In this document: piece by piece, positions 51,965 through 60,983 of the stretch
Layout: each line of letters begins with the position of its first letter
Position numbering within the stretch: position 1 is the first letter of the stretch
Source of the DNA: an uncultured Flavobacteriales bacterium
GTDB taxonomy: Bacteria; Bacteroidota; Bacteroidia; Flavobacteriales_F; PHOS-HE28
Reading direction: 5' to 3'
Length of the DNA: 64,000 nt
NCBI GenBank assembly: GCA_937872175.1
Contig: CALMPI010000016.1
Span: forward strand, 1 to 64,000
The notes under the pieces: generated by a model
Databases searched by the model: none
What the model saw: only the letters and a program-made list of their open reading frames with translations
What the model was told of the DNA's origin: nothing
Program-made: the position numbers and the translations under genes

Positions 51965-52495
51965 ATGTCCACCGCCACCCGCAGGACCCGGGCACCCGAG
52001 CTCTTCGCCCCACTTCATGTCGCGGTGGTGGAGGGCCCCATCGGGAAGGTCTTCCTGGAGAGCGATGGTGCGTTGATCACCCGCGTATCCTTTGAGGCGC
52101 TGACCGGCAGCAGGGGCAGGGTGCCCCCCCTCCTCGTGGAGGCGGTCCGGCAGATGGAGCACTACTTCAGCGGAAAGCGCAGGACCTTCGACCTGCCCCT
52201 CCAACAGCTCGGCTCCCGCTTCCAACGACTGGTCCGGCAAGCCATCGACGAGATCCCCTACGGCCGTACGATGACCTACCAGGCCATCGGAGAGCGCATT
52301 GGCGGACGCGCGCTCGGCCGGACCGTGGGTCATGCCTGCGGAAGCAATCCGCTGCCCATCCTTGTGCCCTGCCATCGCGTGATCGCCAGCGACGGCCTGC
52401 TCACCGGCTACGTGGGCGGGCTCTGGCGCAAGAAGTGGCTGCTGGAGCATGAAGGCGCACTGCCCAGAGAGCTCTTCGCCGACCCGCCACGCTGA
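51965..52495 (+). CDS. ogt: Methylated-DNA--[protein]-cysteine S-methyltransferase
   Basis: 176 residues. The active-site PCHRVIASDGLLTGYVGGLW, with RFQRLVRQAIDEIPYGRTMT and YQAIGERIGG before it, identifies Ogt/MGMT. It accepts alkyl groups from O6-alkylguanine onto the PCHR cysteine. The N-terminal ~80 residues form the usual small beta domain. 78 bp before gldA, which has its own box. Confidence 0.93.
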   Translation: MSTATRRTRAPELFAPLHVAVVEGPIGKVFLESDGALITRVSFEALTGSRGRVPPLLVEAVRQMEHYFSGKRRTFDLPLQQLGSRFQRLVRQAIDEIPYGRTMTYQAIGERIGGRALGRTVGHACGSNPLPILVPCHRVIASDGLLTGYVGGLWRKKWLLEHEGALPRELFADPPR

Positions 52496-52554
52496 CCCGC
52501 ACCGGCCGTTAACGTTTTTTCGCTCTCCGCCTGGAACCGCCTTCGGTGACCGGA

Positions 52555-52562
52555 TATTTTTG
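52555..52562 (+). promoter_or_regulatory. -7 box of the gldA operon
   Basis: TATTTTTG, a full match to TAnnTTTG, 10 nt before the ATG at 52573. Confidence 0.55.
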
Positions 52563-52572
52563 CGCCGCTGCC

Positions 52573-53496
52573 ATGGACATCCGCATCGAAGGCCTCACCA
52601 AACGTTACGGCCAGCAGGCCGCCGTCGATGGCATCAGCCTCGTGGTCCGTCCCGGTGAGGTGCTCGGTTTCCTGGGGCCCAACGGCGCCGGGAAGTCCAC
52701 CACCATGAAAATGATCTGCGGACTGCTCACCCCCGATGCGGGCACCGTCCATGTCGGTGGCCGCTCGGTGCTCAGCGATCTGCGGACCGTGCGACGGCAC
52801 ATCGGCTATCTGCCGGAGAACAACCCCCTCTACGAGGACATGCCCGTGCTCGACCACCTGCGATTCGCTGCGCGCATCCAAGGTCTGTCCGATCACCGCA
52901 CCCGGGAACGCCTGGCGGAGATGGTGCGCGTCTGCGGCCTCGACGCCGAGAAACACAAACGCGTGGGTGAGCTCAGCAAGGGATACCGCCAACGCGTGGG
53001 GCTGGCCCAGGCCATGGTGCATGATCCGGAGGTGCTCATCCTCGACGAACCCACCACGGGTCTCGACCCCAATCAGATCGTGGAGATCCGCGAATTGATC
53101 AAGGAGGTGGGCCGGGCCAAGACGGTGATCTTCAGCACGCACATCCTTCCCGAGGTGGAAGCCACCTGTGACCGCATCCTGATCATCAACAAGGGCCGCA
53201 TCGTGGCGGACGGCCCCCCGGGCGAGTTGCGTCGCCAGGCGCTGGGCCGGCCTTTGGTGCGCGTGAGGATCGAGGACGCCCCCACCGGCGCTCCATCGGA
53301 AGCCCTGTGCGCCCTGCCGGGCGTGGAACGCCTGGAGACCACCCCTGACGGGGCCTACCTGCTGCAGGCGGCCGCGGATGCCGACATCGCCCGCCCGGTC
53401 TACCGCTTGTGCGTGGACCGGGGGTGGACCCTGACCGAACTGCACTCCCCCGGCTCCCGCCTGGAGGATGTGTTCCGCGACCTTACGCTGAACTGA
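52573..53496 (+). CDS. gldA: ABC transporter ATP-binding protein, GldA type
   Basis: 307 residues. Walker A GPNGAGKSTTMKMICG, signature LSKGYRQRVGLAQAM, Walker B LILDEPTTGLDPNQ, and an extended C-terminal regulatory domain. It is first in a four-gene operon with a permease and a GldG-family protein. In Flavobacterium the GldA-GldF-GldG ABC complex is needed for gliding in some species. The ATG at 52573 follows the -7 box; the longer frame starts within the promoter. Confidence 0.88.
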   Translation: MDIRIEGLTKRYGQQAAVDGISLVVRPGEVLGFLGPNGAGKSTTMKMICGLLTPDAGTVHVGGRSVLSDLRTVRRHIGYLPENNPLYEDMPVLDHLRFAARIQGLSDHRTRERLAEMVRVCGLDAEKHKRVGELSKGYRQRVGLAQAMVHDPEVLILDEPTTGLDPNQIVEIRELIKEVGRAKTVIFSTHILPEVEATCDRILIINKGRIVADGPPGELRRQALGRPLVRVRIEDAPTGAPSEALCALPGVERLETTPDGAYLLQAAADADIARPVYRLCVDRGWTLTELHSPGSRLEDVFRDLTLN

Positions 53497-53502
53497 TCGA
53501 CC

Positions 53503-54228
53503 GTGGGAACGACCTGGACCATCGCACAACGGGAGCTCGCCTCCTTCTTCGACTCCCTCATGGCCTACATCCTGCTGGTGGTCTTCCTGGGCATCAGCGG
53601 CTTCTTCACCTGGTGGTTCGGTTCCGATGTGTTCATGATGGGCCAGGCCGACCTTGGCAGCTTCTTCAACATCGCCTACTGGACCCTCTTCTTCTTCATC
53701 CCCGCCCTCACCATGCGCACGTTGGCCGAGGAACGGCGCACCGGTACCCTCGACCTGCTGCTCACCAAGGCCGTCACCGACTGGCAGGTGGTGCTGGGCA
53801 AATTCACCGCCTGCCTGTTCCTCATCGCCCTGGCCCTGGCCAGCACCCTGCCCTATTACGTCACCGTGGCCCGCATCGGCCCCATCGACCATGGAGCGGC
53901 CCTCTGCGGCTACCTGGCCCTTTTGCTGATGAGCGCCAGCTACATCGGCATCGGGATCTTCGCCAGTTCCACCACGAACAACCAGCTCGTGGCCTTCCTC
54001 ATCGCGCTGATCGTCGGCGCCTGCTTCCACCTCTTCTTCGGCATCGTGGCCGCAACGCTCACCGGGCCGGTGGGACGCGTGTTCGACTTCCTGGGCATGG
54101 GGGTGCACTTCGACTCCATGTCACGCGGCGTGGTGGACAGCCGCGACGTCCTCTACTTCCTCAGCATCGCCACCGCCGGACTGGTGGCCGCTGAGCTTCA
54201 ACTGGCCCGACGGGGCCTTCAGCGGTGA
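53503..54228 (+). CDS. gldF: ABC transporter permease, GldF type
   Basis: 241 residues, six predicted helices, with TIAQRELASFFDSLMAYILL at the start and TLAEERRTGTLDLLLTKAVT in the cytoplasmic loop, both characteristic of GldF/ABC-2-type permeases. GTG start, 6 bp after gldA. Forms a membrane complex with GldA and, by gene order, the GldG-type protein. Confidence 0.86.
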   Translation: MGTTWTIAQRELASFFDSLMAYILLVVFLGISGFFTWWFGSDVFMMGQADLGSFFNIAYWTLFFFIPALTMRTLAEERRTGTLDLLLTKAVTDWQVVLGKFTACLFLIALALASTLPYYVTVARIGPIDHGAALCGYLALLLMSASYIGIGIFASSTTNNQLVAFLIALIVGACFHLFFGIVAATLTGPVGRVFDFLGMGVHFDSMSRGVVDSRDVLYFLSIATAGLVAAELQLARRGLQR

Positions 54229-54232
54229 TGCC

Positions 54233-55747
54233 ATGAGGACCAGGGCCACCATGATCCGCTTCGGGCTGCTCTTCGCCGCCGTGCTCGTGCTGCTCAACCT
54301 CGTGGGCTCCCGCTACCACTTCCGCATCGACCTCACCAGCGACCAGCGGTACACCCTCAGCAAGGCCACGCGCGACATCCTGCAGAACCTTCCCGAGGCC
54401 GCCACCATCACCGGCTACTTCACCGAGGACCTTCCACCGGACCTCGCGGTGGCGCGCGATGAGTTCCGCGACCTGGTGGTGGAGTACGCCGAACGTTCCG
54501 GTGGCAACGTGGTGTACGAGATGATCGACCCGGCCTCGGCCGACTCGCTTGAACAACAAGCCCTGGAGAGCGGCATCCGACCCCTGCTCGTGAACACCCG
54601 CGAGAAGGACAAGGCCGAACAGATCAAGGCCTTCATGGGTGCCGTGGTGCGCATGGGCGATCAGCAGTCCGTGATCCCCGTGGTCCAGCCTGGATCGCCC
54701 ATGGAATGGGAGCTCAGCTCGCGCATCAAGGAGGTGAGCGTGCCGGAGAAACCCGTGGTCGGCATCATGCAGGGCCATGGGGAGCCTTCGGTGAACGCCA
54801 TGGCCCAGGCCATGCAGGGCCTGAGCGTCCTCTACAGTGTGGAGCCGATGACGATCTACGATACCATGCCCGTCCACGGTCGGTTCCGCACCATCGCCAT
54901 CATCGATCCCGCGGACACCATCAGCCCCATGGCGCTGCAACGGATGGAGGAGTTCATGGCCCGCGGAGGCGGTGTGGTCATCGCCTACAGCAACGCCTCC
55001 GCCGACCTGCAACGCACACCGCTGGTGGAGCCGCGCCATACCGGCATCGATCCCTGGCTCGCCCGCCACGGCCTGCGCGCCGACCCGGACCTGGTGACCG
55101 ACGCCCAGTGCGGCCAGGTGCAGGTGATGCAACAGCGGGGCTTCTTCAACCTGCAGACCGCCATGGCCTTCCCGTACTTCCCCCTGGTGACACGCTTCGG
55201 CGAGCACCTGGTGTCCTCGGGCCTCGAAGCCGTGGTGCTCCAGTTCGCACGCTCCTTCACGGCGAACGGCGACAGCGCCTACCGCTGCACCCCGCTGCTC
55301 AGCACCAGCGACCGTACCGGATCGGCGACCCTGCCGCACGAGGTCGACCTCCAACGGCAATGGTCCGATGCGGACTTCACCCAGCCGCCACGGAACCTCG
55401 CCTTCGCCGTGGAAGGCCCCTTCGGCAACGGCCAGGGCGCCAGGCTCGTGGTGATCGGCAACGGCAACTTCGCCGTGGGTGCGGAAGGCGGACAGCTGAA
55501 CCCGGACAACATCAACCTGCTGGTGAACGCCGTCGACTGGGTGAGCGACCAGACCGGGTTGATCGACCTTCGGGGCAAAGGGGTCAACTACAGACCCCTC
55601 GAGGAACTGAGCGATGCCGAGCGGAGCACCCTGAAATGGTCCAACCTCCTGTTCCCCATCGCGCTCGTGATCATCGGTGGCGTGCTGCGCACGCGCTGGC
55701 GCCGGCGCCAGCGCAAGGCCCGAACCGCACCCGGACATGTGGAGTAA
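54233..55747 (+). CDS. gldG: GldG-family ABC auxiliary protein
   Basis: 504 residues. One N-terminal helix (MIRFGLLFAAVLVLLNLVGS), an extracytoplasmic domain with the family pattern RIDLTSDQRYTLSKATRDIL, IKAFMGAVVRMGDQQSVIPV, VVGIMQGHGEPSVNAMAQAM and GGGVVIAYSNASADL, and a C-terminal helix (FPIALVIIGGVLRTRW). ABC_transp_aux domain as in GldG. Starts 4 bp after gldF. Overlaps the next gene by 11 bp. Confidence 0.85.
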   Translation: MRTRATMIRFGLLFAAVLVLLNLVGSRYHFRIDLTSDQRYTLSKATRDILQNLPEAATITGYFTEDLPPDLAVARDEFRDLVVEYAERSGGNVVYEMIDPASADSLEQQALESGIRPLLVNTREKDKAEQIKAFMGAVVRMGDQQSVIPVVQPGSPMEWELSSRIKEVSVPEKPVVGIMQGHGEPSVNAMAQAMQGLSVLYSVEPMTIYDTMPVHGRFRTIAIIDPADTISPMALQRMEEFMARGGGVVIAYSNASADLQRTPLVEPRHTGIDPWLARHGLRADPDLVTDAQCGQVQVMQQRGFFNLQTAMAFPYFPLVTRFGEHLVSSGLEAVVLQFARSFTANGDSAYRCTPLLSTSDRTGSATLPHEVDLQRQWSDADFTQPPRNLAFAVEGPFGNGQGARLVVIGNGNFAVGAEGGQLNPDNINLLVNAVDWVSDQTGLIDLRGKGVNYRPLEELSDAERSTLKWSNLLFPIALVIIGGVLRTRWRRRQRKARTAPGHVE

Positions 55748-56672
55748 TCTCAGCACCCGCGCCCTCCTCATCGCTGTCGGCGTCCTCGCCCTGCTATTCC
55801 TCATCTCCGACCTCTGGAGCCCCCGTGCCAAGGACCGCAGTTTCCGCGAGGTGGTGATGACCCTGGACACCGCGGCGGTGACCGGATTCTCCCTCTTCCC
55901 CAGCAGCCTGAGCCCCGCCGAACTGCGCTTCGACCGCAGCCCCGCCGGCTGGATGGTGAGCCTGGACGGCATCGCGCACCGTGCCGACGACGAACGCGTG
56001 CGTGAATTCCTTGGTGGACACGCCGTCATGCGCAGCAAGCGGCTCACCGGCTTCATGGACCTGGTGAAGGAACGCTACGACCTCACCGACAGCCTGCGGG
56101 AGACCGCCGTCTTCCGCCTGGTGGACGGCGGGGACAGGACCGTGCACTACGGGCGCAACACCTTCGCGCCGGGCAAGGTGGGCATGTGGTCCACCATCAA
56201 CCTGCCCGGAGAGGATGAGGTCTTCTCCGTGGAGGGCACCATGAGCATGCTCGCGGAGCAACCCTTCGCCGAATGGCGCACCAAGTGGCTGGTGCGCGGG
56301 GACCCCGCTCACATCCACCGCCTGCGGTTCAGCTACTCCATGGACACGGCCTTCGTGGTGGAGCGCGTGGGCGGCACTTGGCTGGTGGATGCGGACACCG
56401 CGGACCAGAGCAAGGTCGACGGTTACCTCGCCCCCCTCGTCCGTTCGCGTGCGCAGACCTTCGCGGATACGGTGAACATCGCCGGGCTCAGCCCTGACCA
56501 CAGCCTGGAGGTGAGCTTCGACGATGGTCGCGCACCCATCACGGTCAACATCTACACCGGTTGGTCGGGGCTGGTGGCCACCACCTCGCTCGATCCGGGA
56601 TCGAAGATGCGGTTCGACCCCGCGCGCGAACTGGTCCGCATGTTCAAGACCAGGGGGTACTTTCTGCCCTGA
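55737..56672 (+). CDS. DUF4340 family protein
   Basis: 311 residues. One N-terminal helix (LIAVGVLALLFLISDLWSPR), then a periplasmic domain with RSFREVVMTLDTAAVTGFSL and FLGGHAVMRSKRLTGFMDLV typical of DUF4340, an exported family often encoded behind GldG-like proteins outside classical gliding operons. Overlaps the gldG 3' end by 11 bp, so it is part of the transporter operon, probably as an accessory subunit. Role unknown. Confidence 0.82.
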   Translation: MWSNLSTRALLIAVGVLALLFLISDLWSPRAKDRSFREVVMTLDTAAVTGFSLFPSSLSPAELRFDRSPAGWMVSLDGIAHRADDERVREFLGGHAVMRSKRLTGFMDLVKERYDLTDSLRETAVFRLVDGGDRTVHYGRNTFAPGKVGMWSTINLPGEDEVFSVEGTMSMLAEQPFAEWRTKWLVRGDPAHIHRLRFSYSMDTAFVVERVGGTWLVDADTADQSKVDGYLAPLVRSRAQTFADTVNIAGLSPDHSLEVSFDDGRAPITVNIYTGWSGLVATTSLDPGSKMRFDPARELVRMFKTRGYFLP

Positions 56673-56740
56673 GACCTCATGAACGATGGTCTGTTCATGG
56701 CCGGTCGCCATTGAACCGCCCCGCTCCGTTCCCTTCCGCC

Positions 56741-56749
56741 CACCTTTGC
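56741..56749 (+). promoter_or_regulatory. -7 box of the four-gene amidoligase operon
   Basis: CACCTTTGC, 21 nt before the ATG at 56771. Confidence 0.45.
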
Positions 56750-56770
56750 GTGCACCGCGCACCGTGTTCC

Positions 56771-57529
56771 ATGCAGAGGCTCCGCATCCTCCCGCAACCC
56801 GACGACAACACCTGTGGGCCCACCGCCCTCCAGGCCGTGTATGCCCACTTGGGCCTGGAAATGCCGTTGGAGCAGGTGATCCGCGAGGTGCATGCCTTGG
56901 AGGACGGTGGAACGCTCGCGGTATTCCTCGGGCTTCACGCCCTCAAGCAGGGCTTCCATGCACGGATCCACAGCTATAACCTGCGCGTGTTCGACCCCTC
57001 CTGGGAGGGCCTGCCGGGGGAGGTGCTCCGCAGGAAGCTCCTTGCCCAGACCCGCTTCAAGGATGGCAAGAAGCTCACCGCCGCCTGCCTGGCCTATGCC
57101 CGCTTCCTGAAGTTGGGCGGCGAGGTCCGCTTCGACGATCCCACACCCGACCTGCTGCGAGGCTATCTGGACCGTGACCTGCCGATCCTCGCGGGGCTCA
57201 GCGCCACCTACCTCTACCGCAGCAAACGCGAACACGCGGGCGCCAACGGGCAGAGCCTTTTCGACGACCTTCGGGGCAAACCGATGGGCCATTTCGTCGT
57301 GCTCACGTCCATGGAGGGTGGAACCGTGCATGTGGCGGACCCATACATGGACAATCCGTACAGCCGGGAGCATCACTACCCGGTCCATGTGGGCCGGCTG
57401 ATCAACTCCATCATGCTCGGCATCGTCACCTACGATGCCAACATGCTGATCCTGTCCCGCTCACCGCTCCCGCCTCCGGTGGTGAAGGAGCGCGCGCCCC
57501 GGCGACCGAACCCCTCCGTGAGCCCATGA
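56771..57529 (+). CDS. C39-like cysteine peptidase, operon gene 1
   Basis: 252 residues, no signal peptide. The catalytic Cys lies in PDDNTCGPTALQAVYAHLG; MGHFVVLTSMEGGTVHVADP supplies the His (GHF) and Asp (ADP) of a papain-like C39 triad. It resembles the peptidase domain of bacteriocin-processing enzymes but has no ABC transporter. The ATG overlaps nothing upstream; its stop overlaps the next gene (ATGA, 57526-57529). It may release, trim or condense a peptide made by the downstream ligases. Confidence 0.82.
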   Translation: MQRLRILPQPDDNTCGPTALQAVYAHLGLEMPLEQVIREVHALEDGGTLAVFLGLHALKQGFHARIHSYNLRVFDPSWEGLPGEVLRRKLLAQTRFKDGKKLTAACLAYARFLKLGGEVRFDDPTPDLLRGYLDRDLPILAGLSATYLYRSKREHAGANGQSLFDDLRGKPMGHFVVLTSMEGGTVHVADPYMDNPYSREHHYPVHVGRLINSIMLGIVTYDANMLILSRSPLPPPVVKERAPRRPNPSVSP

Positions 57530-59034
57530 GGAAGATCATCGTGGTGCGCGATCCGCGCGAGTTCCATCTCGGCCTCACGGGCGTGGAGGTGGTGTCCAGC
57601 AAGGACTACCTCACCGACCCTGTCTACGCCGCGCTGCGCAACGTGCGCATCTTCAACCTGGCCCGCAGCTACAGCTATCAGAGCCGCGGCTACTACGTGA
57701 GCCTGCTGGCCGAGGCCCGCGGGCACAAGGTGATCCCCGACGCGAAGAGCATCCTCGATCTGCGTTCGCCGCGCCTGGTGAAGGTGCTCGGCCGCGACCT
57801 GCACGGCCTCATCCAGCAGCAGCTGGCCGACAAGAAGAAGGACCAGTTCGACCTGAGCATCTACTTCGGCCGCAATGTGAACCGGAAGTACGACCGCCTG
57901 GCGCACGAGCTCTACAAGGTGTTCCGGTCGCCCCTGTTGCGCGCCCGCTTCCAGCGCACCAATGGCGAGTGGGAGCTGCGTACCATCCGCCCGATCCCGT
58001 ACAACGACATCCCCGAGGACCACCTGCCGTTCCTGCGTCGTTTCGCCGGCGAGTACTTCGCCAAGAAGCGCTACGACCGGGCCCGCGAGGACCACAGCAG
58101 CTACGACCTGGCCATCCTGGTGAACCCCGAGGACAAGGCCGTGCCCAGCAACAAACGTGCGGTGGTGAAGTTCCGCCAGGCCGCGGAACGGCTCGGCTTC
58201 AAGGTGGACATCCTGGGACCGGACGACATCGACCGCGTGGGCGAGTACGACGCGCTCCTCATCAGGGAGAACACCCATGTGGACCACCACACCTATCGCT
58301 TCGCCCGAAAGGCTCAGAAGGAAGGCCTCGCCGTGATGGACGCACCCGACGCGATCCTCAAGTGCAACAACAAGGTCTTCCTCGCCGAGGTGATGGAGGC
58401 CCACCACGTGCCCACGCCGGGCACCATGATCGTGCATGCCGAGAACCGCCAGGACGTGATCGCGCGCTTCGGCCTCCCGGTGGTGCTGAAGCTGCCGGAC
58501 AGCACCTTCAGCCGGGGCGTCACCAAGGCGCACAGCCCCGAGGAGCTGGACACCAAGCTCGACGAGCTGCTCGGCGAGAGCGACCTGGTGATCGCCCAGG
58601 AGTTCATGCCGAGCGATTTCGACTGGCGTGTGGGCGTCCTCGACGGTCGTCCGCTTTACGCGTGCAAGTACTTCATGGCCCGCGGACACTGGCAGATCTA
58701 CAATTGGGGCAGCGGCACGAAGAAGGACCGGACCGGCGACTTCGCCACCCTGCCCGTGGACCAGGCCCCGAAGGCCGTTGTCGACGCCGCCGTGAAGGCC
58801 GTGCTGGCCGTGGTGGGCGACCAGGGGCTCTTCGGGGTGGACGTGAAGGAACACGAGGGTCGACCCTATGTGATCGAGGTGAACGAATGCCCGAACATCG
58901 ACCACGGTGTGGAGGACCTCGTGCTCGGTGACACCCTCTACGAAGCCATCATCGCATCCCTGAAGCTCCGCATCGAACGCAGGATCGGCATCCGACCATC
59001 CGCCGCACCGGCCGCGCCGGCACCACGCACATGA
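57526..59034 (+). CDS. RimK-like ATP-grasp ligase, operon gene 2
   Basis: 502 residues. An N-terminal RimK-like region (MRKIIVVRDPREFHLGLTGV, SYSYQSRGYYVSLLAEARGH) of ~170 residues precedes a RimK-type ATP-grasp: AHHVPTPGTMIVHAE, LPVVLKLPDSTFSRGVTKAH, FDWRVGVLDGRPLYACKYFM and the metal-ligand DVKEHEGRPYVIEVNECPNI. ATP-grasp enzymes join a carboxylate to an amine via acyl phosphate; RimK types add glutamate. Coupled on both sides (ATGA). The substrate is unknown. Confidence 0.88.
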   Translation: MRKIIVVRDPREFHLGLTGVEVVSSKDYLTDPVYAALRNVRIFNLARSYSYQSRGYYVSLLAEARGHKVIPDAKSILDLRSPRLVKVLGRDLHGLIQQQLADKKKDQFDLSIYFGRNVNRKYDRLAHELYKVFRSPLLRARFQRTNGEWELRTIRPIPYNDIPEDHLPFLRRFAGEYFAKKRYDRAREDHSSYDLAILVNPEDKAVPSNKRAVVKFRQAAERLGFKVDILGPDDIDRVGEYDALLIRENTHVDHHTYRFARKAQKEGLAVMDAPDAILKCNNKVFLAEVMEAHHVPTPGTMIVHAENRQDVIARFGLPVVLKLPDSTFSRGVTKAHSPEELDTKLDELLGESDLVIAQEFMPSDFDWRVGVLDGRPLYACKYFMARGHWQIYNWGSGTKKDRTGDFATLPVDQAPKAVVDAAVKAVLAVVGDQGLFGVDVKEHEGRPYVIEVNECPNIDHGVEDLVLGDTLYEAIIASLKLRIERRIGIRPSAAPAAPAPRT

Positions 59035-60272
59035 CCCCTCCCGCACGGAACGCGTTCAAGCTCTTCGAGGTCACCGGCATCGAACTGGAGTACATGGTGG
59101 TGCAGCGCGGAACCCTCCGCGTGCTGCCCATCGTGGACCTGCTCTTCAAGGATGTCGCAGGTCGCATCACGAGCGATGTGGACCGCGGCGACGTGGAATG
59201 GAGCAACGAGCTCGTGAGCCATGTGGTGGAGCTGAAGACCGCCCGCCCCACGCGGCGCATCCCTCCCTTCCGGCGGAAGTTCGCCGCCGAGGTCCGCGCC
59301 ATCAATGCGGCCCTCGCCGCACACGACGCCATGCTCCTGCCCACGGCCGCCCATCCGCTCATGGACCCCTTCACCGAAACGGTGATCTGGCCGCACGAAT
59401 ACAACGAGGTGTACGCGCTCTACAACCGCATCTTCGACTGCCGCGGGCATGGCTGGAGCAACCTGCAGAGCACCCATCTGAACCTGCCCTTCGCCAACGA
59501 CGAGGAGTTCGGAAAGCTCCACGCCGCTGTGCGCATGGTGCTGCCCATCATCCCCGCCCTCACCGCCAGCTCCCCCCTGCTCGACGGCAGGCCCACCGGA
59601 TTCCTCGACTCGCGCATGGAGGCCTACCTGCATCATCAGGAGCGATTGCCCGTGCTCATGGGTTCCCTGATCCCCGAGGCGGTCTTCACCCAGGAGGACT
59701 ACTACCGCGCGATCTTCGACCCCATCGGCCGCGCCCTTGCGCCCTTCGACACCGGGCAGGTGATGGACCACCACTTCGCCAACTCCCGGGGGGCCATCGC
59801 CCGCTTCGACCGCGGCGCCATCGAGCTCCGCGTCCTTGACATCCAGGAATGCCCGGGCGCCGATCTGGCCATCGCCGAGCTGATCGTCGCCCTCTGTCGC
59901 GCCATGACCAAGGGCCGCTGGACCAGCACCTACCTGCAGCGTGCCTGGGGCGAGACCGACCTGCTGCCCATCTTCCTGCAGACCATCAAGGACGCAGGCA
60001 AGGCCGTCATCGCCAACAAGGACTACCTGCTCATGTTCGGCGTGATGAAGGAACAACGCATGACGGCTCAACGCCTGTGGGAGCACATCGTGCAGGAGCT
60101 GCGCGGCGAATTGAGCGAGGAGGCCGGTGCCGTCATCGATCATGTGCTCGCGAAAGGCTGCCTCGCGCAGCGCATCCTGGCACGCACCGGTCGGAAACCC
60201 TCGACGGACAAGATCCGGCAGGTCTATACCGAGCTCGCCGCCTGCCTTCAGGAGGACCGGCTGTTCGCATGA
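59031..60272 (+). CDS. GCS2-type glutamate-cysteine ligase-like protein, operon gene 3
   Basis: 413 residues. TGIELEYMVVQRGTLRVLPI, DVEWSNELVSHVVELKTARP, HPLMDPFTETVIWPHEYNEV, HGWSNLQSTHLNLPFANDEE and the Arg/Glu segment GAIELRVLDIQECPGADLAI match the GCS2 (COG2170) amidoligase fold. GCS2 relatives make gamma-glutamyl or similar amide bonds. Here it probably acts on the same substrate as the ATP-grasp. ATGA overlap at 60269-60272 with the next gene. Confidence 0.87.
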   Translation: MTPPARNAFKLFEVTGIELEYMVVQRGTLRVLPIVDLLFKDVAGRITSDVDRGDVEWSNELVSHVVELKTARPTRRIPPFRRKFAAEVRAINAALAAHDAMLLPTAAHPLMDPFTETVIWPHEYNEVYALYNRIFDCRGHGWSNLQSTHLNLPFANDEEFGKLHAAVRMVLPIIPALTASSPLLDGRPTGFLDSRMEAYLHHQERLPVLMGSLIPEAVFTQEDYYRAIFDPIGRALAPFDTGQVMDHHFANSRGAIARFDRGAIELRVLDIQECPGADLAIAELIVALCRAMTKGRWTSTYLQRAWGETDLLPIFLQTIKDAGKAVIANKDYLLMFGVMKEQRMTAQRLWEHIVQELRGELSEEAGAVIDHVLAKGCLAQRILARTGRKPSTDKIRQVYTELAACLQEDRLFA

Positions 60273-60979
60273 CCCGCCTTTTGCTCACCTGCGAGCACGG
60301 CGGTCACGAGGTGCCCACCGAGGTGCGCGCGCTCTTCACCGGCGCTGAGGATGTGCTGCGCTCCCACCGTGGCTGGGACCCGGGGGCCCTGCACCTGTTC
60401 GAGGCCCTTCGCCCCCTTGCCCACCTCGCCCTGGCCGGGACCACCTCCCGGTTGGTGGTGGAGCTGAACCGCTCGCTCGACAGCCCCGCCTTGTTCTCCG
60501 TGTTCACCCGCGACCTGCCGCACGCCCAGCGCAGCCACCTGATCGACGAGCACTACACCCCGCTCCGAACGACGGCTGCGGATGCCGTGGCGACCTGGCG
60601 CGCTCAGCAGCGAACCGTCCTGCACCTCAGCGTGCACAGCTTCACACCGGTGCTGGACGGCGAAACGCGTGCGATGGACATCGGTCTGCTCTACGATCCC
60701 TCAAGGTCCTGGGAGCGGGTGCTTGCCGCAACGTGGGAGCAGCTGTTGCACGCCGCGGCGCCGGACCTCCGGATCCGCCATAACGAACCCTACCTCGGTA
60801 CCGACGACGGGCACACCACCACCCTCCGCACCGCACATCCATCGGGATATGCCGGCATTGAGCTGGAAGTGAACCAGCGCTTCGCGACGGATGATGGTCG
60901 GAGTCTCGATGCCAGGGTGACGGCGGCCATCGTGGCCAGCTTCACCGCCCTCCTGGCCCACCCGGCCGCCACCGCGTGA
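60269..60979 (+). CDS. N-formylglutamate amidohydrolase-like protein, operon gene 4
   Basis: 236 residues. LLTCEHGGHEVPTEV and DVLRSHRGWDPGALHLFEAL, then LVVELNRSLDSPALFSVFTR, VLHLSVHSFTPVL and GIELEVNQRFATDDG are the FGase family motifs (metal-binding SHRGWDPG and HSF). Family members hydrolyse N-formylglutamate, or in amidoligase clusters other N-acyl amino acids. The last gene of the operon; a 13-bp hairpin begins 5 bp after its stop. Confidence 0.88.
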   Translation: MTRLLLTCEHGGHEVPTEVRALFTGAEDVLRSHRGWDPGALHLFEALRPLAHLALAGTTSRLVVELNRSLDSPALFSVFTRDLPHAQRSHLIDEHYTPLRTTAADAVATWRAQQRTVLHLSVHSFTPVLDGETRAMDIGLLYDPSRSWERVLAATWEQLLHAAAPDLRIRHNEPYLGTDDGHTTTLRTAHPSGYAGIELEVNQRFATDDGRSLDARVTAAIVASFTALLAHPAATA

Positions 60980-60983
60980 ACGC

